Positions 1-7,696 of a stretch of 33,089 bases of DNA are shown here, piece by piece; positions within the stretch are counted from its first letter, which is position 1, and every line of letters begins with the position of its first letter. The notes under the pieces were generated by a model, which was not told where the DNA came from, searched no databases, and saw only the letters and a program-made list of their open reading frames with translations. The stretch comes from an uncultured Chthonomonadales bacterium (GTDB taxonomy: Bacteria; Armatimonadota; Chthonomonadetes; Chthonomonadales; CAJBBX01), in NCBI GenBank assembly GCA_938005745.1, contig CALLMM010000044.1, positions 1-33,089 on the forward strand, given 5' to 3'. The position numbers and the translations under genes are program-made.

Positions 1-500
1 TACATGTTGGGAGCCGCCACATGGATCACCTGCGCGGAGATTCGCGGCGTGCCGGTTCCGGCGGCGAGAAGCTGCGTGATGCCCAGCGCGGAGCCGCCCA
101 TCGTGCCGATCTTTCCGTTGCACCAGGGCTGTGCAGCGATCCACTCCAGGGTGTCGTAGCCGTCCTGTCGGTTCTCCCACCATCCGTCGCCCTCAAAGGG
201 CAGGTTCTGCCCTTCGGAGGCGTTGCGCCCGCGCGTATCCTGAATGACGACGGCGTAGCCGCGCCGAACGCCGTCCGCCCCGATCCCTCCCCCGATGTTC
301 TTATCGTAGGGGGTTCGCAGAAGCACCACAGGGAAGGGTCCTGGTCCTGCGGGCAGATAGACATCGGTCGCCAGTCTGGTTCCGTCGCGCATGGCGACCG
401 AATAGGTCTGACGCCCCGGCGCGGCGGCGTTCTGACTGAATCCGAACAGCGTGAGACACGACAGCGCAAAGATGGCAAGTAGACGGTCCGTAAGTCTCAT
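1..500 (-). CDS. CocE/NonD (S15) family serine hydrolase, secreted, 5' part only
   Basis: The gene reads leftwards from an ATG at 498-500 and runs off the left edge; 166 codons are visible. Residues 1-26 form a signal peptide (basic start, then a Leu/Phe-rich core). After it come the features of the X-Pro dipeptidyl-peptidase/CocE alpha-beta hydrolase fold: a DGTRLATDVYLP strand, RTPYDK, an oxyanion-region QDTRGR, and the nucleophile elbow GGSALG with candidate catalytic Ser137. The acid and histidine of the triad would lie beyond the edge. An AGGAGGAG ribosome site sits just upstream on the coding strand. The family hydrolyses esters, amides or acyl-peptides; the substrate cannot be told from this piece. 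It diverges from the comF-like gene. The family call is firm, the substrate unknown. Confidence 0.85.
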   Translation of the reverse strand, partial: MRLTDRLLAIFALSCLTLFGFSQNAAAPGRQTYSVAMRDGTRLATDVYLPAGPGPFPVVLLRTPYDKNIGGGIGADGVRRGYAVVIQDTRGRNASEGQNLPFEGDGWWENRQDGYDTLEWIAAQPWCNGKIGTMGGSALGITQLLAAGTGTPRISAQVIHVAAPNM

Positions 501-611
501 GGCAGCAGACTCCTCCTGTGCAGTGTGACGCCTGTAGGTCTAAGTTTGACAGCCGGAGGCGTCTTCTCCTGCAAAAGAGGAGGCATCCGGCAGCAGTCGC
601 GCCTCTCGCCC

Positions 612-690
612 CTGTCCTTGCGAGGGAGGCAGCAGATGACCCCCTCTGTCCTTGCGAGGGAGGCGCAAGCCGACCGAAGCAATCTCAACC
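612..690 (+). repeat. Short intergenic repeat, two partial copies, one with a stem-loop
   Basis: A 19-bp sequence (CTGTCCTTGCGAGGGAGGC) occurs at 612-630 and again at 646-664, 34 bp apart. The second copy continues into CGCAAG, so CTTGCG (651-656) can pair with CGCAAG (664-669) around a 7-nt loop, and is followed by CGAAGCAATCTC (675-686). From memory, this layout resembles a dispersed intergenic repeat seen in several phyla that joins a TTGCGAGG half to a GAAGCAATCTC half. Within this window I see only these copies. Confidence 0.55.
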
Positions 691-716
691 CGATACCCGA
701 TGCCCGACGAAACAGG

Positions 717-722
717 TATAAT
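717..722 (+). promoter_or_regulatory. -10-like box upstream of comF-like gene
   Basis: A perfect TATAAT lies 66 bp upstream of the comF-like ATG in otherwise GC-rich sequence. No convincing -35 is seen at 16-18 bp spacing, so this is a likely but unproven promoter element. Confidence 0.4.
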
Positions 723-788
723 GGTATCTGTTGCCTGCGTTGCTCACAGAAGGAAAGACGGCGTGATCGAACTCGCACGGGAGAGACC

Positions 789-1547
789 ATGAACGCGCTC
801 ACCTCCGCCCGCCGCCTGCTGACGCCGCTGACCGCGCTCCGGGACGGTCTGCTTGACCTGCTCTATCCCCCGAAGTGTCTGGCATGCGGGCGGATGGGAA
901 ACGAGGCGCTGTGCGGAGCGTGCCGGGAGCAGTTTTCGGTTCTGAGTCCGCCGATCTGTTCCCGCTGCGGCGTGTCGGTGGGAGAGAGAGGCGGGTCGGA
1001 TCGCCCGCTCTGCGCCGACTGCCGCCGCAGCGCGCCCTTCCATTTCTCCGCCGCCCGCGCCGCCGGGCATTTCGACGGTCTGCTCCGGGAGGCGATTCTG
1101 CGCCTGAAGTATGAGCGGCGGCGCAGGCTTGCATCGCCGCTCGGGGAGTTTATGGCGCAGACCCTGGGAAAAGAGCTTTTCGCGCCGGATCGGATAGATC
1201 TGCTGGTTCCCGTTCCTCTGCACCCGTCGCGGCTGCGCGAGCGCGGCTTCAATCAGTCGGAGCTGCTGGCGCAGGCGGTCGGGGAGTTCTGGAGAGTACC
1301 GGTCTATCCGAACGCGCTGCGCCGCGTCCGGCGCACCCGCCCGCAGGCGAATCTGCACGCCTCCCGCCGCGCAGACAACGTCCGCGACGCCTTCGCTGCC
1401 GCCGATCCCTCCCTGCTTCAAGATCGTGTCGCCCTGCTGGTAGACGACGTGATCACCACCCTGCACACCTGCAACGAGTGCGCCCGCGCCCTGACGGATG
1501 CCGGCGCGCGCGCAGTCTACGTGATTGCGGCGGCGCGCGGCGGATAG
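789..1547 (+). CDS. comF: ComF family phosphoribosyltransferase-like protein
   Basis: This 252-residue protein has the ComF layout: an N-terminal zinc ribbon region with four CxxC pairs (C30/C33, C42/C45, C57/C60, C75/C78), then a type I phosphoribosyltransferase fold. LVPVPLHPSRLRERGFNQS is the usual ComF signature. The PRPP-binding strand is ALLVDDVITT with D219 and D220. ComF proteins support DNA uptake in competent bacteria, possibly through primosome contacts, but many ComF homologues occur in species with no known competence. The reading frame is open further upstream, but the added residues look non-coding; the ATG at 789 begins the recognisable protein. The PRPP loop reads TTLHT where TTGAT or TTGST is usual. 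No other competence genes are in the window. Confidence 0.88.
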   Translation: MNALTSARRLLTPLTALRDGLLDLLYPPKCLACGRMGNEALCGACREQFSVLSPPICSRCGVSVGERGGSDRPLCADCRRSAPFHFSAARAAGHFDGLLREAILRLKYERRRRLASPLGEFMAQTLGKELFAPDRIDLLVPVPLHPSRLRERGFNQSELLAQAVGEFWRVPVYPNALRRVRRTRPQANLHASRRADNVRDAFAAADPSLLQDRVALLVDDVITTLHTCNECARALTDAGARAVYVIAAARGG

Positions 1548-1603
1548 TTCGGAAGAATACCGTATCCGTCTTTCAGAGGAGACGTCCGGGAGCGAGAAGA
1601 GAG

Positions 1604-1609
1604 TATAAT
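1604..1609 (+). promoter_or_regulatory. -10-like box upstream of the transcarboxylase 5S gene
   Basis: A perfect TATAAT lies 132 bp before the 5S start, inside the 194-bp gap after comF. No good -35 is seen. If used, it gives a leader of roughly 125 nt. I looked in this leader for a cobalamin riboswitch core and did not recognise one. Confidence 0.35.
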
Positions 1610-1741
1610 GAATATGAAAGTTACGCGGCAGCCGTATCTGAGCCGGTAACGGACAGGACGCCGGAAGCACCATGCGCATAGATCGGCGTAACATTCCATA
1701 AGCCGCACATCTACGTCAGTATGTCAGGAGAAGTCTATCCG

Positions 1742-3238
1742 ATGGGAAGATTGGTCGAAGTTACCGATGTGATCCTCCGTGATGCGCACCAGAGTCTGAT
1801 GGCGACCCGTATGGCGCTGGAGGACATGGTTCCCGCCTGTGAATATCTCGATAAAGCCGGATACTGGTCTCTGGAGTGCTGGGGAGGCGCGACCTACGAC
1901 GCCTGTATCCGTTTCCTGAATGAAGACCCCTGGGAGCGTCTGCGCACCTTCAAGAAGCTCCTTCCCAATACCCGCACGCAGATGCTGCTGCGCGGTCAGA
2001 ACCTGCTGGGCTATCGCCACTACGAGGACACAGTCGTCAGCCGGTTTGTGGAGAAGGCGGCGGAGAACGGAATGGATGTGTTCCGCGTCTTCGACGCGCT
2101 CAACGACGTCCGCAATCTGGAGACCGCGCTCAGGGCGGTCAAGCGCACCGGCAAACACGCGCAGGGGACCATCTGCTACACCATCTCGCCCGTGCATACG
2201 GTTGAGAAGTTCGTCACGATGGCGCAGAAACTGGTGGAGATGGGCGTCGACTCCATCTGTATCAAGGATATGGCGGCTCTGCTGAAGCCGCAGCCCGCGT
2301 ATGATCTGGTCAAAGGCATCAAGGAGAAGTGCGGCAAGGATGTCATCGTCCATGTGCACGTCCACTCCACCACCGGCGTAACCCTCGTGAGCCTGATGAA
2401 GGCGATCGAGGCGGGAGCTGACATCGTGGATACCTCCGTCAGCTCGCTGAGCCTGGGACCGGGACACAACCCCACCGAGAGCCTGGTGGAGATGCTGGAG
2501 GGAACCGGATACGAGACTCGGCTGAATCTGGAGATGATCTACAAGGCGCGGGACCACTTCGCACAGATCCGCCCGCGCTATCGGGAGTTCCTGACCGACT
2601 ATACCGGCGTGGAGACCGAGATCTTCGCCAGCCAGATTCCGGGAGGCATGCTCTCGAACATGGAGAGCCAGCTGAAGCAGCAGGGACAGGGCGACCGGAT
2701 GAAAGAGGTGCTGGAGGAGGTTCCGCGCGTCCGCAAAGCCGCCGGCTACCCGCCGCTGGTCACGCCCTCCAGTCAGATCGTCGGCACGCAGGCGGTCTTC
2801 AACGTGATGATGGGACCCTACAAGGTGATGACCGGCGAGTTCAGCGACCTGATGCTCGGCTACTACGGCAAGACCGACGACGAGAAAGACCCGCAAGTGG
2901 TCGCAAAGGCAAAGGAGTTTGCCAAAAAAGAGGAGATCACCTGCCGTCCCGCCGACCTGCTCAAGCCGGAGTGGGAGAAGCTGCGGGAGGAGACCCTCAA
3001 ACTGGAAGGGAACAACGGCACCGACGAGGATGTGCTGACCTACGCCATGTTCCCGCAGGTGGCACCGAAGTTCTTCAAAGAGCGGCATAAAGGACCGGTC
3101 AATGTGGGTAAAGACCCCTCGGAGCCGAAGGTGACTGCCGCCGTGGATCCGGGACATCCCGGCTATCTGGCGGCGCCCATAGACTACGAGGTGATCATCA
3201 ACGGCAAGAAGACGAAAGTGACGGTGGCTCCGGCATGA
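1742..3238 (+). CDS. Methylmalonyl-CoA carboxyltransferase 5S subunit (transcarboxylase 5S)
   Basis: This 498-residue protein matches the propionibacterial 5S subunit nearly end to end, in my recollection of that sequence. The 5S subunit moves a carboxyl group between carboxybiotin and pyruvate, making or consuming oxaloacetate. The DRE-TIM barrel metal site is visible: LRDAHQS with D14, the carbamylated-lysine candidate K175 in IKDMAALLKP, and H206/H208 in HVHSTTG. The C-terminal half (SQIPGGMLSN, VTPSSQIVGTQA, NGTDEDVLTYA) is typical of the family. An upstream in-frame ATG at 1721 exists, but AGGAG at 1726-1730 serves the ATG at 1742 (11-nt spacing). Pyruvate carboxylase B or oxaloacetate decarboxylase alpha are the near relatives. 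The lack of a fused biotin domain and the 12S and 1.3S genes nearby favour transcarboxylase. Confidence 0.9.
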   Translation: MGRLVEVTDVILRDAHQSLMATRMALEDMVPACEYLDKAGYWSLECWGGATYDACIRFLNEDPWERLRTFKKLLPNTRTQMLLRGQNLLGYRHYEDTVVSRFVEKAAENGMDVFRVFDALNDVRNLETALRAVKRTGKHAQGTICYTISPVHTVEKFVTMAQKLVEMGVDSICIKDMAALLKPQPAYDLVKGIKEKCGKDVIVHVHVHSTTGVTLVSLMKAIEAGADIVDTSVSSLSLGPGHNPTESLVEMLEGTGYETRLNLEMIYKARDHFAQIRPRYREFLTDYTGVETEIFASQIPGGMLSNMESQLKQQGQGDRMKEVLEEVPRVRKAAGYPPLVTPSSQIVGTQAVFNVMMGPYKVMTGEFSDLMLGYYGKTDDEKDPQVVAKAKEFAKKEEITCRPADLLKPEWEKLREETLKLEGNNGTDEDVLTYAMFPQVAPKFFKERHKGPVNVGKDPSEPKVTAAVDPGHPGYLAAPIDYEVIINGKKTKVTVAPA

Positions 3239-3531
3239 GCGAAACAGCGATCACCCGCGCAGAGTTCGACGCGCTGAAGGAGCAGATTGCTGCGCTTCAG
3301 GAGCAGATCCGTCAGCTTCAGGCGGCGGTCGCCGCAGCCGGCAACGGCGCGTCGAAGGAGATTCCGGAGGAGACCCTCCACGTCATCGCGGCGGCGGTCG
3401 CCGCCTATCTCGGCAAGCGCGCCACCATCAAGATCGTCCGGCGCGCCAGCGATGATGAGAACGCCTGGCGCACGCAGGGAAGGGTGACGGTGGCGGCGTC
3501 GCACCGTATGCCGCGTATGCGCGGCTGGTAG
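3235..3531 (+). CDS. Small OadG-like accessory subunit (soluble form), transcarboxylase cluster
   Basis: This 98-residue protein starts within the stop of the 5S gene (ATGA overlap at 3235-3238), so the two are translationally coupled. Residues 5-37 form a predicted coiled coil rich in Leu, Gln and Glu. The second half, with ETLHVIAAAVAAYLG, a basic IKIVRR strand and a WRTQGR segment, resembles the conserved tail of the gamma/delta small subunits of sodium-pump decarboxylases (OadG, MmdD type). It lacks the N-terminal membrane helix those subunits have. I infer a role as an assembly or scaffold subunit holding 5S and 12S/1.3S together. The family link is by motif pattern, not by search. Confidence 0.6.
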   Translation: MSETAITRAEFDALKEQIAALQEQIRQLQAAVAAAGNGASKEIPEETLHVIAAAVAAYLGKRATIKIVRRASDDENAWRTQGRVTVAASHRMPRMRGW

Positions 3532-3667
3532 CCCGCCGCCCGCCGCGCATATGCTTACAGGATTCGGTCAGACTGCTTCGACGAAGATGCGCTTCTGATA
3601 CCCCGACATACTGCATCCAGCCCCTGCTGATGGGAATCCTGATCTGAGTCTATGACGATCTGACCCC

Positions 3668-3691
3668 GGGGCGGACACGGTGGTCTGCCCC
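3668..3691 (+). terminator. Possible terminator hairpin after the 5S/small-subunit pair
   Basis: GGGGCGGAC (3668-3676) pairs with GTCTGCCCC (3683-3691), with one G-U pair, around a 6-nt loop. No T-tract follows, so termination may be partial. It lies in the 250-bp gap (3532-3781) before the glycosidase gene, in which I see no other gene. Confidence 0.4.
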
Positions 3692-3781
3692 GCAGATACC
3701 GGTCGCGCAGCGCTGCGTTCCGTTGTGACACCATCGCTCTCTTCCGGCTCAAAGCGTCTATGGAAAGGAGATAAACGACAG

Positions 3782-5467
3782 ATGAGACGGCTCGCTCCGC
3801 TGCTCTGTTCAACGTTTCTGATGATTTGCGGCAGCGTCGTTGCTGCGAGTCCCCGCGTCTCCCGCCTCCCTTCCGCCGCTCAGAACCTTCCTCCTGACCG
3901 CGAATACGTCACCGTGCAGAACGGACATCTCTCCGTCAACGGAGAGCGGCTGCGCCTCTGGTGCGTGATCGGCGGCTTCCCCAACTTCGCCGACATCGAG
4001 CCGGGCGACAGCCCGCAGACGCGCGAGCAGAAGCGCGCACGCGCCTATGCTGACGCCGACGCCATCGTTCAACGTTTTATGGATCTGGGCTTCAACGGCA
4101 TACGCCTCTGGAGCGACCCGGTGGAGGACTACCGCAAAGGGGACGGCTCCAACGCCGACGTGCTGGACTACTTCGTCTCTGTCGCCAAAAAGCGCGGCAT
4201 GCGTATCTGGGTTCCCAGCTTCTCCTGGGCGGACGTGCGCGTGGAGGACGCGGAACTGGCGGGCGCCCCCGCGACGGCGAACGACTGGAAGCGGGCGGTG
4301 GAGGAGGCAAAACAGAAAGGGTTCGGCTATCTCTGGATCGCCCGTGTCTGGGATCCGCGCATGGAGGCGGCGCAGCGAAAGCTGATCGCACAGCGGCTGA
4401 CCCGGATGAACCATCACACCGGCTTGCGCTGGGCGGACGATCCCGTCTTCGCCATCTGGGAACTGACCAACGAAGAGTGGTGGATAAGCAAAATGGTGAG
4501 CGGACTCTGGCAGGGGCTTCCCGCCTACTTCCAGCAGTCCCTGAGCGAGCGCTGGCACGCCTACCTGCGCGATAAATACGGCAGTGAGGAGAGGCTGATC
4601 GCCAAATGGGGCTTTCTGCTGCCCGGCGAGAGCTTGGAGAAGGGAACCGTTCGGATCGCTCCCCTGAATCAGGGAGTGAGGCTGGAGGGCGCGGGGATGG
4701 ACGCGCAGGCGCGCCGACAGCTGGAGGCCGCGCAGTCGGTCGGCAAGCAGCAGTATACCCGCGACGACTTCAGCTACTGGCGCGGAGCCGATGTCCTGGA
4801 GTTTTTCCTGCAGATGCAGCTGGCGCACAAAAAGCGGCTGGGCGACTACCTGAAGAGCCTGGGCAAGAGCGCGCACCTGTCCCCCCTCGTCTACGACACC
4901 GGGATCGGCTACGAGATCCAGTCGCAGTATCTGCACCAGAACGCGGATGCGGTGGCGCACGACGCCTATATCAACGGAACATCGGCGAACCCGCTCAACC
5001 AGCGTTTTCCCTGGTACAGCGGGCTGGAGGAGTGGCCCCGCATCGCGCAGGACTTGCCCTGGCTGGAGCACAATCGCGTCGGGGGCAAACCCTTCCTCTG
5101 CTACGAGACGCAGATCATGCAGCCCGCCAAATACCGGGCGGAGTTTCCGCTGCGCCTCCTCGCGCTGGCCGCCATTCAGGACTGGGACGCGGTCTGCTGG
5201 CACTACTGGGGCAGGGTCTCCGACATCACCGCCAGCCCGCACCCCTTCGATAAGCCGATGGATGTAACGACCGGCGGACATCCGCAGGGCTACCATTTCA
5301 CCTACGACGAGGTGCAGAACGCCATGATGCAGGCGGCGGCGTATATGTTTCGCAGCGGCTTGCTGTCGCCCGCGCCTGCCCCCACCACCTTCCTCTACGG
5401 ACGCCGCAGCCTCTACGACCCGGCTTCTCCATGGACTACGGGGGGTCTTACGGCAGGGTCGGGCTGA
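3782..5467 (+). CDS. Exported clan GH-A glycoside hydrolase, catalytic part (frame breaks near its 3' end)
   Basis: The open frame gives 561 residues. Residues 1-22 are a signal peptide (MRRLAPLLCSTFLM, then a small-residue cleavage region VVAAS), so the enzyme is exported. A (beta/alpha)8 barrel of GH5/GH2/GH42-type clan A follows. IWELTNEEWW carries the Asn-Glu pair at the acid/base position (N230, E231), and CYETQ (E442) is the candidate nucleophile late in the barrel. Substrate is likely a beta-linked plant or microbial polysaccharide; the exact family is not recognised. The ATG at 3782 follows AAAGGAG at 3764-3770. The frame stops at 5467 with a short non-homologous tail, while the beta-sandwich that should follow continues in the -1 frame to 6102. 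The gene lies between transcarboxylase 5S and 12S genes, unlike any enzyme of that pathway. Confidence 0.75.
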   Translation: MRRLAPLLCSTFLMICGSVVAASPRVSRLPSAAQNLPPDREYVTVQNGHLSVNGERLRLWCVIGGFPNFADIEPGDSPQTREQKRARAYADADAIVQRFMDLGFNGIRLWSDPVEDYRKGDGSNADVLDYFVSVAKKRGMRIWVPSFSWADVRVEDAELAGAPATANDWKRAVEEAKQKGFGYLWIARVWDPRMEAAQRKLIAQRLTRMNHHTGLRWADDPVFAIWELTNEEWWISKMVSGLWQGLPAYFQQSLSERWHAYLRDKYGSEERLIAKWGFLLPGESLEKGTVRIAPLNQGVRLEGAGMDAQARRQLEAAQSVGKQQYTRDDFSYWRGADVLEFFLQMQLAHKKRLGDYLKSLGKSAHLSPLVYDTGIGYEIQSQYLHQNADAVAHDAYINGTSANPLNQRFPWYSGLEEWPRIAQDLPWLEHNRVGGKPFLCYETQIMQPAKYRAEFPLRLLALAAIQDWDAVCWHYWGRVSDITASPHPFDKPMDVTTGGHPQGYHFTYDEVQNAMMQAAAYMFRSGLLSPAPAPTTFLYGRRSLYDPASPWTTGGLTAGSG

Positions 5468-6102
5468 ATATGCTGCCGACGACCTACCAGCACGGCGTGC
5501 GTATCTGGATAGACCCTTCCCGCGAGGACGACGAGGTGATGGGACCGATGGTCAACCCGCTGGCGCAGGCGCTCCACACTCTCATCCGTCCCACGCCGCA
5601 GATCGCTTTTGATATTCAGCGGGGCGGACTGACCATGGACGCGCCCGGAGCCGCCGCGTTCACCGGATTCATGGCGAAGTACGGCTCCGAGATTCGCTTC
5701 CGAAACGGCGTGATCCTGCGGGACGTGCAGGTGAACGTGCAGCCCGCCATGCCCTATGCGGACGGGCTGGCGCAGGAGAGGTATATCGGCTTCGCCCTGG
5801 TTTCACAGGACGGACAGCCGCTGAAGAGGAGCCGCCGCGCCATGCTCGCGCTGGTCAGCTCCAGCTTCAACACGGGCTTCAAGCTGGGGCAGGACAACAA
5901 CGGCAGGGCGGTCGCCGGAGAGCTGCCGGTACAGGTGGCGCGGGTACGGGCGACGGTGATCGCGCCGATGCTCACAGGGATGCGCTACACGCTGCGCGAC
6001 TGGCATATGCAGGCGATCGGAACGGGCGTCGTCGGCGCCGAAGGGGCGCTGAAGATCCCGGCAGACAGACCGGTCTGGATAATAGAGCTGCAGAGACCGT
6101 AG
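5431..6102 (+). CDS. C-terminal beta-sandwich part of the frame-broken GH-A glycoside hydrolase
   Basis: This frame continues the glycosidase at 3782 in the -1 phase. It opens upstream of 5431 and overlaps the first frame, and its ATG at 5431 has no ribosome site, so a separate start is unlikely. The 223 residues contain no signal peptide and no catalytic motif of their own. Alternating hydrophobic strands (ALHTLIRPTPQIAFDIQRG, RYIGFALVSQDG, RRAMLALVSSS, PVWIIELQ) suggest the C-terminal beta-sandwich common in large GH-A enzymes. If ribosomes shift -1 at 5440-5446, or if the run of six G is a seven-G run in reality, one product of about 773 residues results. The 12S gene starts 30 nt after its stop. 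Confidence 0.65.
   Translation: MDYGGSYGRVGLNMLPTTYQHGVRIWIDPSREDDEVMGPMVNPLAQALHTLIRPTPQIAFDIQRGGLTMDAPGAAAFTGFMAKYGSEIRFRNGVILRDVQVNVQPAMPYADGLAQERYIGFALVSQDGQPLKRSRRAMLALVSSSFNTGFKLGQDNNGRAVAGELPVQVARVRATVIAPMLTGMRYTLRDWHMQAIGTGVVGAEGALKIPADRPVWIIELQRP
5440..5478 (+). other. In-phase slippery heptamer GGGGGGT plus downstream stem-loop
   Basis: GGGGGGT at 5440-5446 is in the X XXY YYZ phase of the first frame (codons ACG GGG GGT), so a -1 slip enters exactly the frame that continues the protein. After a 4-nt spacer, CGGCAG (5451-5456) can pair with CTGCCG (5473-5478) around a 16-nt loop. It can be a programmed frameshift or transcript slippage site, or simply a homopolymer where one G was lost. 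Confidence 0.4.
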
Positions 6103-6132
6103 TCTAACGCATGACATAAAGGAGAATGACGA

Positions 6133-7686
6133 ATGCCATCCGGCAACCAGCAGGAAAGAATTGCCGAACTGCGGCAGAGAAAACATAAACTGATGCTTGG
6201 CGGCGGACAGGACCGCATTGATCGGCAGCACGCGAGCGGAAAACTCACGGCGCGCGAGCGCGTCGCGCTGATCATGGACCCGAACAGCTTTCAGGAGCTT
6301 TCGGTCTTTGCGGAGCATCGCTGCACCTTCTTCGGCATGGCGGGGAAGGAGGCTCCGTCAGACGGGGTCGTAACGGGCGTCGGAACCGTGGACGGACGCT
6401 ACGTTCACCTTGCCAGCCAGGACTTCACAGTCTTCGGCGGCTCCGCCGGCGAGGTGCACTGCCTGAAGATTGTGGACGCGATGCACGGCTCACTGCGTAC
6501 CGGAACCCCCTTTATCTTCATCAACGACTCGGGCGGCGCGCGCATTCAGGAGGGGATCGACTCCCTGAGCGGATACGCCAAAGTCTTCTACGCCAACGTC
6601 GAGTTGAGCGGCGTGGTGCCGCAGATCTCGCTGATCTGCGGTCCCTGCGCGGGAGGAGCCGCCTACTCTCCCGCATTGACCGACTTCATCATTCAGACCA
6701 GGCAGGCGCAGATGTTCATCACCGGACCGCAGGTCATCAAGCAGGTTACGGGCGAGGTGGTGACAGCGGAAGAGCTGGGCGGCGCAGAGGCGCAGATGCA
6801 CTACTCCGGCGTCGTGCACTTTGTGGCGGACAACGATGAGCACGCGATCGGCATCTGCAAGCGGCTGCTCAGCTTCCTGCCCAGCAACAACCTGGAGGAC
6901 CCGCCGCTGCTTCCGGGAGAGTACAGCCTGGAGCCGGAGCCGGCGCTGGACGAGGTGATCCCGGACGACCCGAAGCAGCCCTACGACGTGCGCGATGTCA
7001 TCACGCGGCTCGTGGACTACGGCGACTTTATGGAGGTGCAGGAGACCTTCGCCGAAAACATCGTGATCGGTTTCGGGCGCATCGCCGGACGCACGGTCGG
7101 CGTGATCGCCAATCAGCCGAAGGTCTTCGCGGGGGTGCTGGATATCAACTCCAGCGATAAGGCGGCGCGCTTCATCCGCTTCTGCAACGCCTTCAACATC
7201 TCCCTGCTGACCCTGATTGATACGCCGGGCTTCCTGCCGGGCGTCAGTCAGGAGTACGGCGGGATCATCCGGCATGGCGCGAAGGTGCTGTTTGCGTATG
7301 CGGCGGCGACCGTACCGAAGGTGAGCGTCATCCTGCGCAAGGCATACGGCGGCGCCTACGTGGCGATGTGCGGGCGTGATCTGGGCGCGGATCGCGTCTT
7401 CGCCTGGCCCACCGCAGAGGTGGCGGTGATGGGCGCGGAGGGCGCGGCGGAGATCGTCTTCAAGCGTGAGATCGAGCAGGCGGAGGATAAGGAGGCGGCG
7501 CGCAAGCAGTTCACCGAACAGTATCGCAACACCTTCAGCACCCCTTACGTGGCGGGCGCACACCGGATCGTGGACGACGTGATCGAGCCGAACCAGACCC
7601 GCATCTACGTCGCCCATGCGCTGGAGAGCCTGCAGACCAAACGCGAACTGCGTCCCGCCAAGAAACACGGCTTGATCCCGCTTTAA
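6133..7686 (+). CDS. Methylmalonyl-CoA carboxyltransferase 12S subunit (carboxyl-CoA transferase)
   Basis: A 517-residue acyl-CoA carboxyltransferase with the two crotonase-like domains of the PccB/MmdA/12S family. The N-domain carries INDSGGARIQEG and the oxyanion segment GPCAGGAAYSP. The C-domain carries DTPGFLPG and AYGGAYVAM. It transfers carboxyl between methylmalonyl-CoA and biotin on the 1.3S subunit. Length is normal. AAAGGAG at 6118-6124 is 8 nt before the ATG. The 1.3S gene follows after 10 nt. Sequence alone does not fully separate 12S from propionyl-CoA carboxylase beta or methylmalonyl-CoA decarboxylase alpha. The 5S gene nearby, with no biotin carboxylase in the window, makes transcarboxylase the best reading. 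Confidence 0.9.
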   Translation: MPSGNQQERIAELRQRKHKLMLGGGQDRIDRQHASGKLTARERVALIMDPNSFQELSVFAEHRCTFFGMAGKEAPSDGVVTGVGTVDGRYVHLASQDFTVFGGSAGEVHCLKIVDAMHGSLRTGTPFIFINDSGGARIQEGIDSLSGYAKVFYANVELSGVVPQISLICGPCAGGAAYSPALTDFIIQTRQAQMFITGPQVIKQVTGEVVTAEELGGAEAQMHYSGVVHFVADNDEHAIGICKRLLSFLPSNNLEDPPLLPGEYSLEPEPALDEVIPDDPKQPYDVRDVITRLVDYGDFMEVQETFAENIVIGFGRIAGRTVGVIANQPKVFAGVLDINSSDKAARFIRFCNAFNISLLTLIDTPGFLPGVSQEYGGIIRHGAKVLFAYAAATVPKVSVILRKAYGGAYVAMCGRDLGADRVFAWPTAEVAVMGAEGAAEIVFKREIEQAEDKEAARKQFTEQYRNTFSTPYVAGAHRIVDDVIEPNQTRIYVAHALESLQTKRELRPAKKHGLIPL

Positions 7687-7696
7687 GGAGAGTCTG

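Noticed and set aside
527..563. Inverted repeat GACGCCT/AGGCGTC as an operator in the divergent gap
   Set aside because: Seven pairs with a 23-nt spacer is easily met by chance in GC-rich DNA, and no regulator gene is nearby.
1548..1741. A cobalamin riboswitch before the transcarboxylase/mutase block
   Set aside because: B12 dependence of the mutase makes this attractive, but I could not find the conserved B12-box or the expected paired core; only scattered CCGG pieces are present.
1721..1741. ATG at 1721 as the start of the 5S gene
   Set aside because: No ribosome site precedes it, whereas AGGAG lies at a usable distance before the ATG at 1742. The choice changes only seven residues.
1724..3157. 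Long minus-strand open frame opposite the 5S gene
   Set aside because: It is the complement of a highly conserved gene and has no family motif; treated as a shadow.
5431..6102. The second glycosidase frame as an independent gene
   Set aside because: There is no ribosome site before its ATG, no signal peptide, and the frame overlaps and continues the upstream enzyme; it reads as the C-terminal part of one protein.
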